Below are positions 13,670 to 21,584 of a stretch of DNA of 28,470 bases, in pieces. How positions within the stretch are numbered: position 1 is the stretch's first letter; each line of letters starts with the position of its first letter. The notes beneath the pieces were generated by a model that did not search any database, was not told the origin of the DNA, and saw nothing but the letters and a program-made list of their open reading frames with translations. Position numbers and translations under genes: made by a program. This stretch comes from DAOVFN01 sp964607835 (GTDB lineage: Archaea > Aenigmatarchaeota > Aenigmatarchaeia > QMZP01), in the NCBI GenBank assembly GCA_964607835.1, contig CAZSLL010000016.1, forward strand, positions 1 to 28,470. Direction: 5' to 3'.

Positions 13670-14080
13670 TTGGGACCGTGGCATTTGTCTGCTGCGCTTA
13701 AAGCTTGCACCCCTGCATCGCCAGGCATTCTCACCAGGCCCCTGCCTCTCAGCTCAGGCTCGAACGTAGCCCGCTTTCCCTTACGGGAAAGGAGTACTCC
13801 AGTGCGTCGCCGCACGGTCCATGCCGTCAAAGCTCTGCAAGGGCGGTTTGCTCTCTGCTCCTGGCGCGGACTTCTCAGCCCCCGCATCCCTGCGGTGCAG
13901 CCGCACCCGAATCGCTCCGGATGCATGGGTGAGCGGAGCTTCCCCCCGGCCTTTTTACGGGAGCTCCTCTCGCACGACCTTCACCGAAGCGAAGGGGGCG
14001 TAAGGGGCAGCACCCGCGTCCTCAAAAACGCCGGCGAAAAACCCGCACCAAAGACCGGGAAGCCATGTACCCGGCTCACA
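13670..14080 (-). ncRNA. rnpB: RNase P RNA (catalytic RNA of tRNA 5' processing)
   Basis: A 530-bp stretch without a convincing gene. On the minus strand, GAGCAGAGAGCAAACCGCCC at 13841-13860 reproduces the CR-II core known from bacterial and archaeal RNase P RNA (AGAGAGCAAACCGCC). Around it are GNRA- or UUCG-capped helices: GTGCG-GCGA-CGCAC (13803-13816), CTTTCCC-GTAA-GGGAAAG (13774-13791), GGCT-GAGA-AGTC just before CR-II, and CCTTCGC-TTCG-GTGAAGG (13978-13995). GGGAAGCTCCGCTC fits CR-I. TGCTGC near 14010 can pair with GCAGCA near 13690 as P1. TATA TTTATAAA at 14103-14110 supports the 5' end. CR-V is not obvious, and both ends are approximate. Confidence 0.75.
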
Positions 14081-14102
14081 CGATTAGCTGTTGAACAGGG
14101 GG

Positions 14103-14110
14103 TTTATAAA
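14103..14110 (-). promoter_or_regulatory. TATA box of the RNase P RNA gene
   Basis: TTTATAAA, just outside the 3' end of the histidine kinase gene, ~25 nt before the proposed RNA start near 14080. The sequence is symmetric, so it does not itself fix direction. Confidence 0.45.
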
Positions 14111-14113
14111 TGT

Positions 14114-15199
14114 TCACTCGTCCTCAAGGCCATGATTCCCAAGGTAATCCTCAGAATACAGGTCAATCATGATTTTAGTGTATTCGTCTCCGATGGTTTC
14201 ATCCCTGCCTGATTCCAGAGATATCCTTCCCTTGTGCTCGTTGACAATTGTGTTTTTTACCAAATGGAGGCCAAGACCGGTGCCCTCTCCGTGAAACTTG
14301 TCGAATACTCTTTCCCAGTTTTCAGGCGGCACGTAGCTCTTCGTGTTCCAGCAGACAAGCCTGTGACCGATCTCCCTTCCTTCTTCTACAATGGGCTCCT
14401 GTCCTGTAGATACTGTCAAGCCTTCCTTCCCGTGACTGAGCGCATTCTGTATAAGATGAAAGAATACGCTCTGCATCCTTCTTTTGTCGCAGAAAATTAA
14501 GGGGTCATCATCAGAAGAGACCTCTCTTTTATATGTTGCTCCCTTAGTCCTGAACTTCGGCTGGAGAAGTGACACCACAGGTTCCACAATATTCTTGCTG
14601 TACATATGGCTGTCCCATAAGAATGGAGCACCTGCTTCTGCTCTCTCGATATTGAGCAGGGTCTCGGCATTGCTCAGGACGGCGTCTCTTGCAGTATTCA
14701 GTGATTCGATAAGCCTCTGGGCCCTTTCGTAATTGCCCTTTTCCATATGCCTCTCGACAGCATCAGTAACCGCCATACCGTCCAGGGCATTCTTGAGTGC
14801 ATGAATCACATTGTGTCCCCTTTCTGCAGATTCCTTTGCAGCGTCCCTTGCATTTACCGCAGCTGTCTGGTCATTGAAGGATATCCCCACATTGTTCCCG
14901 AGGTTTGAGAGTGTCATGTGATAGTGGAACGGACCCATATTGAAATCCATTTCATAGCAGCCAATCTCCCCTTTATGAACCATGCCGTATATCTCCCTGA
15001 ACCTGGAACTGAATTCAGAATCAGCTATTTTGTCAACGAATTCAAGCACATTCCCTGTGCAGGATTCGTACCCTATGCGCTCAAAGAACTCTCCGTACCT
15101 GGAAAGGTCTCCTAAACATTCCCCGGTCTCGCATGCAACCATGAATGCGTGCGGATTGCTCCAGTTCACCTCTCTAGGTTCCTCTATCTTATAGCTCAT
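14114..15199 (-). CDS. Soluble sensor histidine kinase
   Basis: 361 aa, no membrane segment. Residues ~1-115 look like a PAS-type sensor ending FNDQTAAVNARDAAKE. The dimerisation helix has H133 in VIHALKNALDG, an H-box of the HxLKN form. The ATPase domain follows: FFHLIQNALSHG (N box, N252), VCWNTKS in the G1 position (no DxGxG), WERVFDKF (F box) and GEGTGLGLHLV (G2, 305-313). No response regulator or effector gene is nearby. The sensor has several Cys and a His/Met-rich patch (HYHM). Start: ATG 15199 with GGTTGA as weak SD; a TTG at 15208 is also in frame. It is less GC-rich than its neighbours, possibly acquired. Confidence 0.85.
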   Translation of the reverse strand: MSYKIEEPREVNWSNPHAFMVACETGECLGDLSRYGEFFERIGYESCTGNVLEFVDKIADSEFSSRFREIYGMVHKGEIGCYEMDFNMGPFHYHMTLSNLGNNVGISFNDQTAAVNARDAAKESAERGHNVIHALKNALDGMAVTDAVERHMEKGNYERAQRLIESLNTARDAVLSNAETLLNIERAEAGAPFLWDSHMYSKNIVEPVVSLLQPKFRTKGATYKREVSSDDDPLIFCDKRRMQSVFFHLIQNALSHGKEGLTVSTGQEPIVEEGREIGHRLVCWNTKSYVPPENWERVFDKFHGEGTGLGLHLVKNTIVNEHKGRISLESGRDETIGDEYTKIMIDLYSEDYLGNHGLEDE

Positions 15200-15239
15200 A
15201 ACAATCAACCATTGATGAAAAAGCTTTTAAGGGGAACGT

Positions 15240-15500
15240 TTAAACGCGCGCCTTCTTCTTTTCCTTCTTTACCTCGTCCTTGAGCTTGGGAAGCCTCATG
15301 AGGAACCCGCAGGAAGAGCACTTTATCGAGAAGGGCCTTTTCCATTCGCTTTCTGTCATCTCTTTGTGCCCGCACTCGGGACAGGTGTACTTGACCTTGG
15401 CTATGCTGGACTCGTTGGGCACGAGCACGCCGATGTTTCCCTTCTCCTCGCCTGCCTTGCTGAGCAGCACCCTGTTGGTTATGTACCTGTAGTTTCCCAT
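15240..15500 (-). CDS. Small zinc-ribbon protein
   Basis: 86 aa. The N-terminal half (MGNYRYITNRVLLSKAG, NIGVLVPNESS) is unrecognised. The C-terminal half is a zinc ribbon: CPEC at ~40-43 and CSSC at ~61-64, 18 residues between, then a Lys/Glu-rich tail ending KKEKKKARV. It may bind RNA or a transcription/translation complex. A TATA-like TTTAAATAAA lies ~25-30 nt above the ATG, and a perfect inverted repeat lies above that. Confidence 0.7.
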   Translation of the reverse strand: MGNYRYITNRVLLSKAGEEKGNIGVLVPNESSIAKVKYTCPECGHKEMTESEWKRPFSIKCSSCGFLMRLPKLKDEVKKEKKKARV

Positions 15501-15548
15501 GGAATCACTTTTGAATCGCCTTTATTTAAAATTTCAATTGTTTTTTTT

Positions 15549-15567
15549 GTAACTAGATAATAGTTAC
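15549..15567. promoter_or_regulatory. Inverted repeat upstream of the zinc-ribbon gene
   Basis: GTAACTA-GATAA-TAGTTAC, a perfect 7-bp inverted repeat with a 5-nt spacer. It sits 49-67 nt upstream of the zinc-ribbon ATG, above its TATA box, in the gap to the 99-aa gene. A second TATA-like GGTATATAAAG follows at 15574-15584. Confidence 0.4.
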
Positions 15568-15591
15568 TGAGCTGGTATATAAAGATTGCGG

Positions 15592-15891
15592 TCACTCCTC
15601 CTGTTCAGGGTCCAAGGGAACGAGCTCCTCTATCTCTTTCATCATCCTCTCGCTCCAGGAATCACTGGTCTCCTCCGCCCTCACCATGTAGACATTGCAG
15701 GCCCCGTCCTTCAGTTCAAGGATGTACTTGTCATGCCATCGCCCTCCGACAGCCACCCTCTCCTGGATTCTCATGGACCAGCCACTGTAGGCTCCCTGCT
15801 CAACCGCCTGTTTGACTATCTCGAGGAAGTCCTCCCTGCTCCCCAGGATTCCGCCGCCAGGTATTCCCCTGGCCGGGTATGATGGGCCCAT
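15592..15891 (-). CDS. Hypothetical protein
   Basis: 99 aa, soluble, Glu-rich at the end (MMKEIEELVPLDPEQEE). The middle has a beta-rich part (WHDKYILELKDGACNVYMVRAEE). A Gly/Pro-rich N terminus (GPSYPARGIPGGGILG) may be a loop. A TATA-like GATTTAAG at ~15913-15920 gives a leaderless start at 15891. No family recognised. Confidence 0.55.
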   Translation of the reverse strand: MGPSYPARGIPGGGILGSREDFLEIVKQAVEQGAYSGWSMRIQERVAVGGRWHDKYILELKDGACNVYMVRAEETSDSWSERMMKEIEELVPLDPEQEE

Positions 15892-15932
15892 GAAACCGGA
15901 ATAGCACGAAGTCTTAAATCAGTTAGCCGTGC

Positions 15933-16142
15933 TCAGTAGTATCCCTCGGAAACAGGGTAGGAGCCTGATAATCTGATGCCGAGAACAGGCTCGCCGGGCT
16001 GGGTCAGCCTTTCCATGATGCACTCCCGTATAAGGCTGAGGCAGTGAGGGGAGAGTATGCTGCACTCCTTTTCCGGGTAATAGCTGTCTGCGCACCTGGG
16101 GCAGTATCTCCTGAACATGTCAGCATCGATGAGAGGGGCCAT
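15933..16142 (-). CDS. Small Cys-rich putative zinc-binding protein
   Basis: 69 aa. CPRC near residue 14, then C and HC (SILSPHCLSLIREC) suggest metal binding. The start is well supported: SD AAAGGTGA with 4-nt spacing to the ATG and a TATA-like CTTATAAGG ~30 nt above. It follows tRNase Z by 38 bp in the same direction. Function unknown. Confidence 0.6.
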   Translation of the reverse strand: MAPLIDADMFRRYCPRCADSYYPEKECSILSPHCLSLIRECIMERLTQPGEPVLGIRLSGSYPVSEGYY

Positions 16143-16180
16143 GGGCTCACCTTTGAGGCTTGTCCTGTATCCTTATAAGC

Positions 16181-17089
16181 CTAACGATTGCTCTTCTTTA
16201 TGCTCATCCTCATGAGGTCCTTGGCTATGGTTGTCCTCCTGAAGATGGGGATGGCCTCATCCCTCAGGGGCTTGAGGTCTGTGTAGCGCCTTGAGAAATG
16301 GGTAAGCACGAGCTCATGAACACCGCATTTCTTTGCGAGCCTGGCAGCGGCCTTGACGTCGCCATGCATCCTTTCCTCGCTCTCCTCAAGGAACGTGGCG
16401 TCGTGGATGAGCAGATCAGCTCCCTGGCAAAGGGTCTCCAGGTTTTTGCAGGGCTCGGTGTCGCCTGTATATCCCACCTGAATGCCCTTCTTTATGTAGC
16501 CCACGTCCTCGAGCCTTATGGTCTTCCCTTTCAGTGTGATTTTGCCGTTCCGCTTGAGCTTCCCCACAAGCGGGCCCTCTTCCAGGCCCACCTTGTTGGC
16601 CTTCTTTATGTCAACGTTCCAGACGTCACCCTCATGGAATGCATAGCCAACAGAAGGCACGCTATGCTTGACTGGAATGGAGAAAATGGAGTATCCCTTT
16701 CCTTCATGGACAAGTGTCATGGAGTCCCCCTGGTAAGGAACGTTATGTGGGATCACCCTGAACCTCGGGCCCCAGTAATCCAGGTCCAGCAGGTCAGAAA
16801 CGAACCGCTCGGCCTCTGGTCCGTAGATGTGCAGGGGCTTCTTCCTGCCCTCCATGTTCATGGTCTGCATGAGCCCTATGAGGCCTGCCCAGTGGTCAGC
16901 GTGCCAGTGAGTAATGAATATGCTGGAAATCTTCATGAAGCTGGCCCTGGCCTTCATCATCTGCCTCTGGGAGCCTTCCCCGCAGTCCCACAGGAAGGCA
17001 TCCTCTCCGTACTGGAGCCATATACCCGCGGGATTCCTGTTCTTGCTCGGGACTCCGGAGCCTGTTCCAAGGAAAACTATGTCCAGCAT
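16181..17089 (-). CDS. rnz: tRNase Z (RNase Z), tRNA 3' processing endonuclease
   Basis: 302 aa, the usual length of the short form. It starts MLDIVFLGTGSGVPSKNRNPAG and has the catalytic HWHADH motif (H61, H63, D65, H66), the flexible arm region with Gly/Lys (LVGKLKRNGKITLKG), YTGDTEPC with the metal-binding Asp, the HDATF region and LTHFSRRY near the end. It removes the 3' trailer of pre-tRNA. It lies 3 kb from the RNase P RNA gene. Its leader carries SD AGGTGA, a TATA-like TTTTTAA at 17120-17128, an ATTGG-TT-CCAAT inverted repeat at 17107-17118, and a 13-mer also found upstream of the next gene. Confidence 0.93.
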   Translation of the reverse strand: MLDIVFLGTGSGVPSKNRNPAGIWLQYGEDAFLWDCGEGSQRQMMKARASFMKISSIFITHWHADHWAGLIGLMQTMNMEGRKKPLHIYGPEAERFVSDLLDLDYWGPRFRVIPHNVPYQGDSMTLVHEGKGYSIFSIPVKHSVPSVGYAFHEGDVWNVDIKKANKVGLEEGPLVGKLKRNGKITLKGKTIRLEDVGYIKKGIQVGYTGDTEPCKNLETLCQGADLLIHDATFLEESEERMHGDVKAAARLAKKCGVHELVLTHFSRRYTDLKPLRDEAIPIFRRTTIAKDLMRMSIKKSNR

Positions 17090-17096
17090 GCTGTCA

Positions 17097-17109
17097 CCTG
17101 ATTAGAATT
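17097..17109. repeat. 13-mer repeat, copy in the rnz leader
   Basis: CCTGATTAGAATT (AATTCTAATCAGG on the transcribed strand). The same 13 bases occur at 17455-17467 upstream of the 55-aa gene. Here the repeat joins the rnz SD and overlaps the ATTGG-TT-CCAAT inverted repeat by three bases. Confidence 0.4.
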
Positions 17110-17210
17110 GGTTCCAATCTGTTAAAAAGCGCATAAGTTATGGGCCATGAGCACTAAACATGCTTGCAAGCTAACCTGTTGATGAAGAATACCAGGAAAG
17201 GGCGGAGAGC

Positions 17211-17378
17211 CTAGCCTGCCCTGAGCTGCGCCCAGAGCACCCTGGAGACAGCACTGTTACCCACAACGCTCAGCGTCTCCTTGAGATGGGGATTGTCGTC
17301 AGTGGTGTTGATGGTGAGGTTCTCTGTGTAGGACTCGCTCAGTTCCCTCTCCAACTCTGACAGCCTTTTTACGCTCAT
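17211..17378 (-). CDS. Small hypothetical protein
   Basis: 55 aa from the ATG at 17378, which has a strong SD (GGAGTGA, 5-nt spacing). The N-terminal half is helical and charged (VKRLSELERELSES), the rest polar then mildly hydrophobic (LSVVGNSAVSRVLWAQL). A TATA-like ATTTAAAC at ~17475-17482 implies a ~75-nt leader, which begins with the shared 13-mer. The 121-bp gap between this gene and rnz holds only the rnz promoter. No family recognised. Confidence 0.5.
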   Translation of the reverse strand: MSVKRLSELERELSESYTENLTINTTDDNPHLKETLSVVGNSAVSRVLWAQLRAG

Positions 17379-17454
17379 GTTCTCACTCCGACTCTTAAGA
17401 CCTGAAAAGCACAAAGCGACCCGTTTTCTTCGGGGAGCACGCCCTTCGTAATGG

Positions 17455-17467
17455 CCTGATTAGAATT
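17455..17467. repeat. 13-mer repeat, copy in the leader of the 55-aa gene
   Basis: Identical to 17097-17109, same orientation, at about the expected transcription start of the 55-aa gene rather than at its SD. Confidence 0.4.
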
Positions 17468-17512
17468 AGCAAGGGGGTTTAAATAGTTTTCTCCCGGATT
17501 TGCGAGTGAAAA

Positions 17513-19951
17513 TCACTTTTGTTTCTCTTCGAGCACCAGCCTGGTGGTTTTCCCGTACTCCAGCTTCTCGATGCTGTGGGTGAACATGAGGTCCCTCTCG
17601 ATGGGCCTGAACCTCTCGGGAATGACTGCGTAGGCCACCCCTGACCTCAGGGAGAGGCCCTTGTCCTTCTTCCTCTTCCAAATCCTGCTGTTCAGGGCCA
17701 CGAGCTCGCCTGGTTTGAATGGAAGGGGCTTTCCCTCTGTCCTGAGTGGCCCGGGGAAGCACTCGCGCTCTATCCGCTTTCCCCTGAGGTCATGGTATAT
17801 CCTGTGGGTGGAGAAGCAGGCCACTGGCGACAGCAGGAGCAGCACCGTGTCCAGAACATGGTTCAGGGTGAACAGAGCGGCGTTCTGCTCCGCCCTGCTG
17901 AACTGGCCTGACTGGTTGTATGCCCTGTTCTTGACCAGCTCCAGGTAGTGCGAGGCAAATGCCTCCCAAACAAAGTTCTTTATGTTCACCAGGGGCTTGT
18001 GGAAGTCGAACTCATAATAGCTCTTCAGGGTTGACTCCACCAGGGCGTTGAGCTCCCTGATTATCCACTCGTCAAGGGGCTGGAGTTCCTTCTTTCCCCT
18101 CGGTGCAGGGAACCCGGAAACGAACCTGGCAACGTTCCAGAGCTTGGTCAGGAACTTGCTTGCGCTCTCTATCCTCTCGAATGAGCACCTCAGGTCAGTG
18201 GTGGTGATGTTGCCCTCCAGGGCGCACCAGAGCCTGAAGGTCTCTGCGCCGAATTTGTCAATGACCTCCGCGGGGTCCAGGGTGTTGCCAAGGCTCTTGG
18301 ACATCTTCTTGCCGTGCTCGTCAACCACGTGCTGGTGAATCCAGATGTTCTCGAAAGCGGGCTTTCCTGTAAGCTGGTACACCCTGAGAAGGGTGTAGTA
18401 GAGCCATGTCCTTATGATGTCCTTTCCCTGGGGCCTCAGGGAGGCAGGGGAATGCCTTTTGAAGAAGGCCCCCTCGTGGTCGTAGCCCATTATGGCTATT
18501 GGGGATATGGAGGAGTCGAACCATGTGTCAAAAACCCTATCCTCTCCTCTGAAATCAGTGGAGCCGCACTTTGGGCAGGACTCCACAGGTGGGTCATCCT
18601 TCCAGGGGCGGTAGTACTTCCCCTTTGGCGGGACTATGGTCTCACTGCACTCTTTGCAGTACCACAGGGGAATCTCAGTGGCGTATATCCTCCTCCTCGA
18701 TACAGCCCAGTCCATGCTCAGGGCATTCATCCAGTCTACAAGCAACTGCTTGGACCTTGGGGCGAAGAACCTTGTCCTGTCTGCCACGTTCCTTTTCAGA
18801 GGGGCCTTCCAGTTCAGGGACTCGAGGTAGTATTCGTCGAGCTCTATGAACTCCAGGGGGTCCTTGCTTCTCTCGCATATGGGAGTCCTGTGGCTGACCT
18901 TCTCGGTCTTCTCCACGAGGCCTCCATCAGAGAGCCTTTTACTGACCTCTTTCCTGGCTTCCCCAACCTTCATGCCCCTGAGGAAGCCGGCGTGCTCGTT
19001 CATCCTCCCGTTCTTTCCGATGGCTATCACGGGCTTGAGCTTCATGTCCCTGAAGAAGAGGATGTCAGAGTAGTCGCCGAAGGAACACATCATTGCCATT
19101 CCTGTGCCCTTTTCCGTCTTGGCCTGGGGGTGGGCCCTGATGGGAACCTCCTTCCCGAATAGGGGGGTTATGGCGTGCTTTCCCTCCAGGTGCCTGTATC
19201 TCTCGTCATCAGGATTGAATATGACCATTCCGCACGTGCATATGAGTTCAGGCCTGGTGGTGGCGATTACTATTTCCTCCCCTGTCTCCCTGACCTTCCA
19301 TTTCACATGCACGAAATCAGAGGGAATCTCCGCGTAGTCAATCTCAGCGTCAGCTATGGTGGTCTGGCACACAGGGCAGTAGTTGGAGACGCGTTTGTCT
19401 TTCTTGATGAGCCCCTTGTTCCAGAGGTCGATGAAAGTGGACTGGGTCATCCTCCTGTAATCATCGGAATCGGTCTGGTAGGCATCTCCTATTCTTGTCC
19501 CGGTTTCCCAGGAGTTGTAGGTGTGCCCAAGGCGGTAGAAGGAATCCAGGCTCCTGGTGGTCATCTCCTCGAGTATCTTCTTGCAGGCCTCCACGAACTC
19601 CTCCCTGGTGTTTTTCTCGATGGAAACCCCGTACCTCTTCTGGGCGGCCATCTCGATGGGAAGCCCGTTCCTGTCCAGGCCCAGGGGGAAGAGCACGTTG
19701 TGGCCGGTCATCCTCCTGAACCTGGCTATGTAGTCCATGATGGTGTAGGTCACGGCATGCCCCATGTGCACAGGGGCGTTGACGTAAGGGGGCGGGGTGT
19801 CAATGGAGAAGAGCTTTCCGGGCTTCTTTGGGTCGAAACTGAAGGCCCTTTCCTTCCTCCACATGGCCCTTATGGGCTCCTCGAAGGCAGGGTCCCACCT
19901 CTTGCCATCTAACTTGGGCTTACTTTTCTCATGCTTCTTGCTTTCGGCCAT
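17513..19951 (-). CDS. valS: Valyl-tRNA synthetase
   Basis: 812 aa. Class I motifs are HMGHA (62-66, the HIGH motif) after the ValRS-type DTPPPYVNAP, and KMSKSLGN (from residue 549). RVSNYCPVCQTTIADAEI, the editing-domain ATTRPE, WAVSRRRIYATEIPLWYC and a CPKCGS zinc knuckle are typical of archaeal ValRS. It charges tRNAVal and edits mischarged threonine. The C terminus is shorter than bacterial ValRS and lacks a long coiled coil, as in many archaea. Start: ATG 19951 with SD AGGTG; a GTG at 19960 is in frame but forms part of that SD. TATA at ~19990-19998; an inverted repeat TTGGT-N6-ACCAA (19976-19991) overlaps its downstream edge. Confidence 0.95.
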   Translation of the reverse strand: MAESKKHEKSKPKLDGKRWDPAFEEPIRAMWRKERAFSFDPKKPGKLFSIDTPPPYVNAPVHMGHAVTYTIMDYIARFRRMTGHNVLFPLGLDRNGLPIEMAAQKRYGVSIEKNTREEFVEACKKILEEMTTRSLDSFYRLGHTYNSWETGTRIGDAYQTDSDDYRRMTQSTFIDLWNKGLIKKDKRVSNYCPVCQTTIADAEIDYAEIPSDFVHVKWKVRETGEEIVIATTRPELICTCGMVIFNPDDERYRHLEGKHAITPLFGKEVPIRAHPQAKTEKGTGMAMMCSFGDYSDILFFRDMKLKPVIAIGKNGRMNEHAGFLRGMKVGEARKEVSKRLSDGGLVEKTEKVSHRTPICERSKDPLEFIELDEYYLESLNWKAPLKRNVADRTRFFAPRSKQLLVDWMNALSMDWAVSRRRIYATEIPLWYCKECSETIVPPKGKYYRPWKDDPPVESCPKCGSTDFRGEDRVFDTWFDSSISPIAIMGYDHEGAFFKRHSPASLRPQGKDIIRTWLYYTLLRVYQLTGKPAFENIWIHQHVVDEHGKKMSKSLGNTLDPAEVIDKFGAETFRLWCALEGNITTTDLRCSFERIESASKFLTKLWNVARFVSGFPAPRGKKELQPLDEWIIRELNALVESTLKSYYEFDFHKPLVNIKNFVWEAFASHYLELVKNRAYNQSGQFSRAEQNAALFTLNHVLDTVLLLLSPVACFSTHRIYHDLRGKRIERECFPGPLRTEGKPLPFKPGELVALNSRIWKRKKDKGLSLRSGVAYAVIPERFRPIERDLMFTHSIEKLEYGKTTRLVLEEKQK

Positions 19952-20009
19952 CAAATGCACCTGGTTCCTATATAGTTGGTAAAGAAACCAATATAAAGAA
20001 TTTCAGGAT

Positions 20010-21485
20010 TCAGTACTGCTTGCCCACGTAGACCACGTGTCTGGCAGGCTTTCCGCACACAGCGCATTTTCCAGAGGCCTTCTCTTTCTTGTCAGCCCGC
20101 TCGCCCCTTACGTCCCCGTGGAGCTCGTCCTTGATTCTCTCAGCGCAGGGCACGCCCTCTATTCCCGTGGAGCAGAACCCGCAGCGCACGAAGCCTCCCT
20201 TCTGGAGGGCATTTTCCAGCTCCTTCATGTCTTTGGCTTCATGGATGTTCTCCCTGAAGAAGGCGTCTGCCTCCTTTCTGAGGTTCCTGGTGAGCAGCTC
20301 ACCCTCTTCACCAATTACCCTGGCGAGGCCCTTCGCGGGGACGCTCTTCTTGTCGCCGGTATCCCTCCTGACCAGGGTGACGCTCTTGTCCTTGGCCTCC
20401 CTGGGGCCTATCTCAAGCCTTATGGGCACTCCCTTCATCTCCCACTGATTGAACTTCCACCCAGGGGTGTAGTCGCTTTCGTCCACTTCTGCCCGAAGGC
20501 CCTGGTCAAAGAGGGAGTCCTTTACCTCCCTGCAGTATCTCGCGACAGCCTCCTCGCTCTTCGGGTTGATGGGAACTATAACGGCCTGAAGGGGGGCAAT
20601 CCTGAACGGGAACCTAAGGCCCTTGTCGTCCCCGTGAAGTGCTATCACAGAGGCGATAATCCTGGATATGGCAGGGCCATAGCAGGTCTGCCAGCCGTGC
20701 CTCTCCTTCCCTGACTTGTCCGAGAACTTTATGCCAAAGGGCTTGGAGAAGTTCTGGCCCAGCAGGTGGGTTGATGGCTGCTGGATTATCTTCCTGTCAG
20801 GCATGAGGCTGTCAGCTGCGAAGGTGTAGACGGCGCCAGGGAACTTGTCCCACTCAGGCCTTTTCATGAACATGAAAGGCACCCCGAATTCCCTGTGCAT
20901 GACGGCCTCTGTAATGTCCATGTCCTCCCTCACCTGATCCTCGGCCTCCTTCAGGGTAGCGAACACGTTGTGCGCCTCTACCCAGTGGAACTCCCTGCTC
21001 CTTATGAATGGCCTGGTGGACTTTGTCTCGTGCCTCCAGACCTGGCAGCGCTGGTAGAGCTTGAGCGGAAGGTCCCTCCATGACCGCACCCACTTGGAGT
21101 ACATTGTGTACATTGCTGTCTCGGATGTGGGCCTCATGGCCAGCTTCTCTGTGAGCTTGTCAGAGCCGCCGTGCGTGACCCAGAAAACCTCGGGAGCGAA
21201 GCCCTCCACGTGCTCGGCCTCCTTCAGGAAGTTGCTCTCGGGTATGAGTGCAGGGAACCAAATGGGCTTGTGCCCCCTTCTCTGCATCTCCCTCTCCTGG
21301 GCTTCGTACATGGCCTCCATGGCCAGAACGGACCAGTGCCTGAACACAACGAAACCCTTGACGTTGTAGCGTATGTCAGCGAGCTCGGCCTTCTGGATGA
21401 CCTCAGAGAACCATTCGGAGAATCGGGACTTGGGTGTAGTCATGCCCACGAACTCCTCCCTCTGTTCTTCTTTCTTGCCTGACAT
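20010..21485 (-). CDS. proS: Prolyl-tRNA synthetase, archaeal/eukaryal type
   Basis: 491 aa. Class II motifs are clear: motif 1 region (FVVFRHWSVLAMEAMYEAQEREM), motif 2 (LYQRCQVWRHETKSTRPFIRSREFHWVEAH) and motif 3 near GDDKGLRFPFRIAP. TSETAMY and EMKGVPIRLEIGPRE belong to the archaeal/eukaryal ProRS form, which lacks the bacterial editing insert. A C-terminal zinc-type domain has CGFC and CAVCGKPA. It ends with a C-terminal Tyr (VGKQY), as in this ProRS class. Start: ATG 21485 with SD AGGTG nine nt before; TATA-like TTAATAT above. It is 58 bp upstream of valS on the same strand, but each has its own TATA. Confidence 0.95.
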   Translation of the reverse strand: MSGKKEEQREEFVGMTTPKSRFSEWFSEVIQKAELADIRYNVKGFVVFRHWSVLAMEAMYEAQEREMQRRGHKPIWFPALIPESNFLKEAEHVEGFAPEVFWVTHGGSDKLTEKLAMRPTSETAMYTMYSKWVRSWRDLPLKLYQRCQVWRHETKSTRPFIRSREFHWVEAHNVFATLKEAEDQVREDMDITEAVMHREFGVPFMFMKRPEWDKFPGAVYTFAADSLMPDRKIIQQPSTHLLGQNFSKPFGIKFSDKSGKERHGWQTCYGPAISRIIASVIALHGDDKGLRFPFRIAPLQAVIVPINPKSEEAVARYCREVKDSLFDQGLRAEVDESDYTPGWKFNQWEMKGVPIRLEIGPREAKDKSVTLVRRDTGDKKSVPAKGLARVIGEEGELLTRNLRKEADAFFRENIHEAKDMKELENALQKGGFVRCGFCSTGIEGVPCAERIKDELHGDVRGERADKKEKASGKCAVCGKPARHVVYVGKQY

Positions 21486-21584
21486 GATTGACAACACCTT
21501 TGCTTGATATTAATTATGAACAGGGAATCTTATATTTAAAGAATAAATCACAACCCTTCCTTGCTGGTTCCCTGGTGAAGTGCC

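Noticed and set aside
13755..13775. tRNA-like GTTCGAGCC in the RNase P RNA region
   Set aside because: No acceptor or anticodon arms in the right places; it lies in the CR-IV area of the RNA. No convincing tRNA gene was found in the window.
13670..14212. Protein-coding frames across the RNase P RNA region
   Set aside because: Composition is Arg/Pro/Ser-rich in all frames, and the CR-II core and hairpins explain the sequence better.
16298..17101. Long open frame antisense to rnz
   Set aside because: Same reason: shadow of a strongly biased codon pattern opposite a confident gene.
18314..19162. Long open frame antisense to valS
   Set aside because: It is a shadow of high-GC third positions in valS; no SD or TATA, and no recognisable motif.
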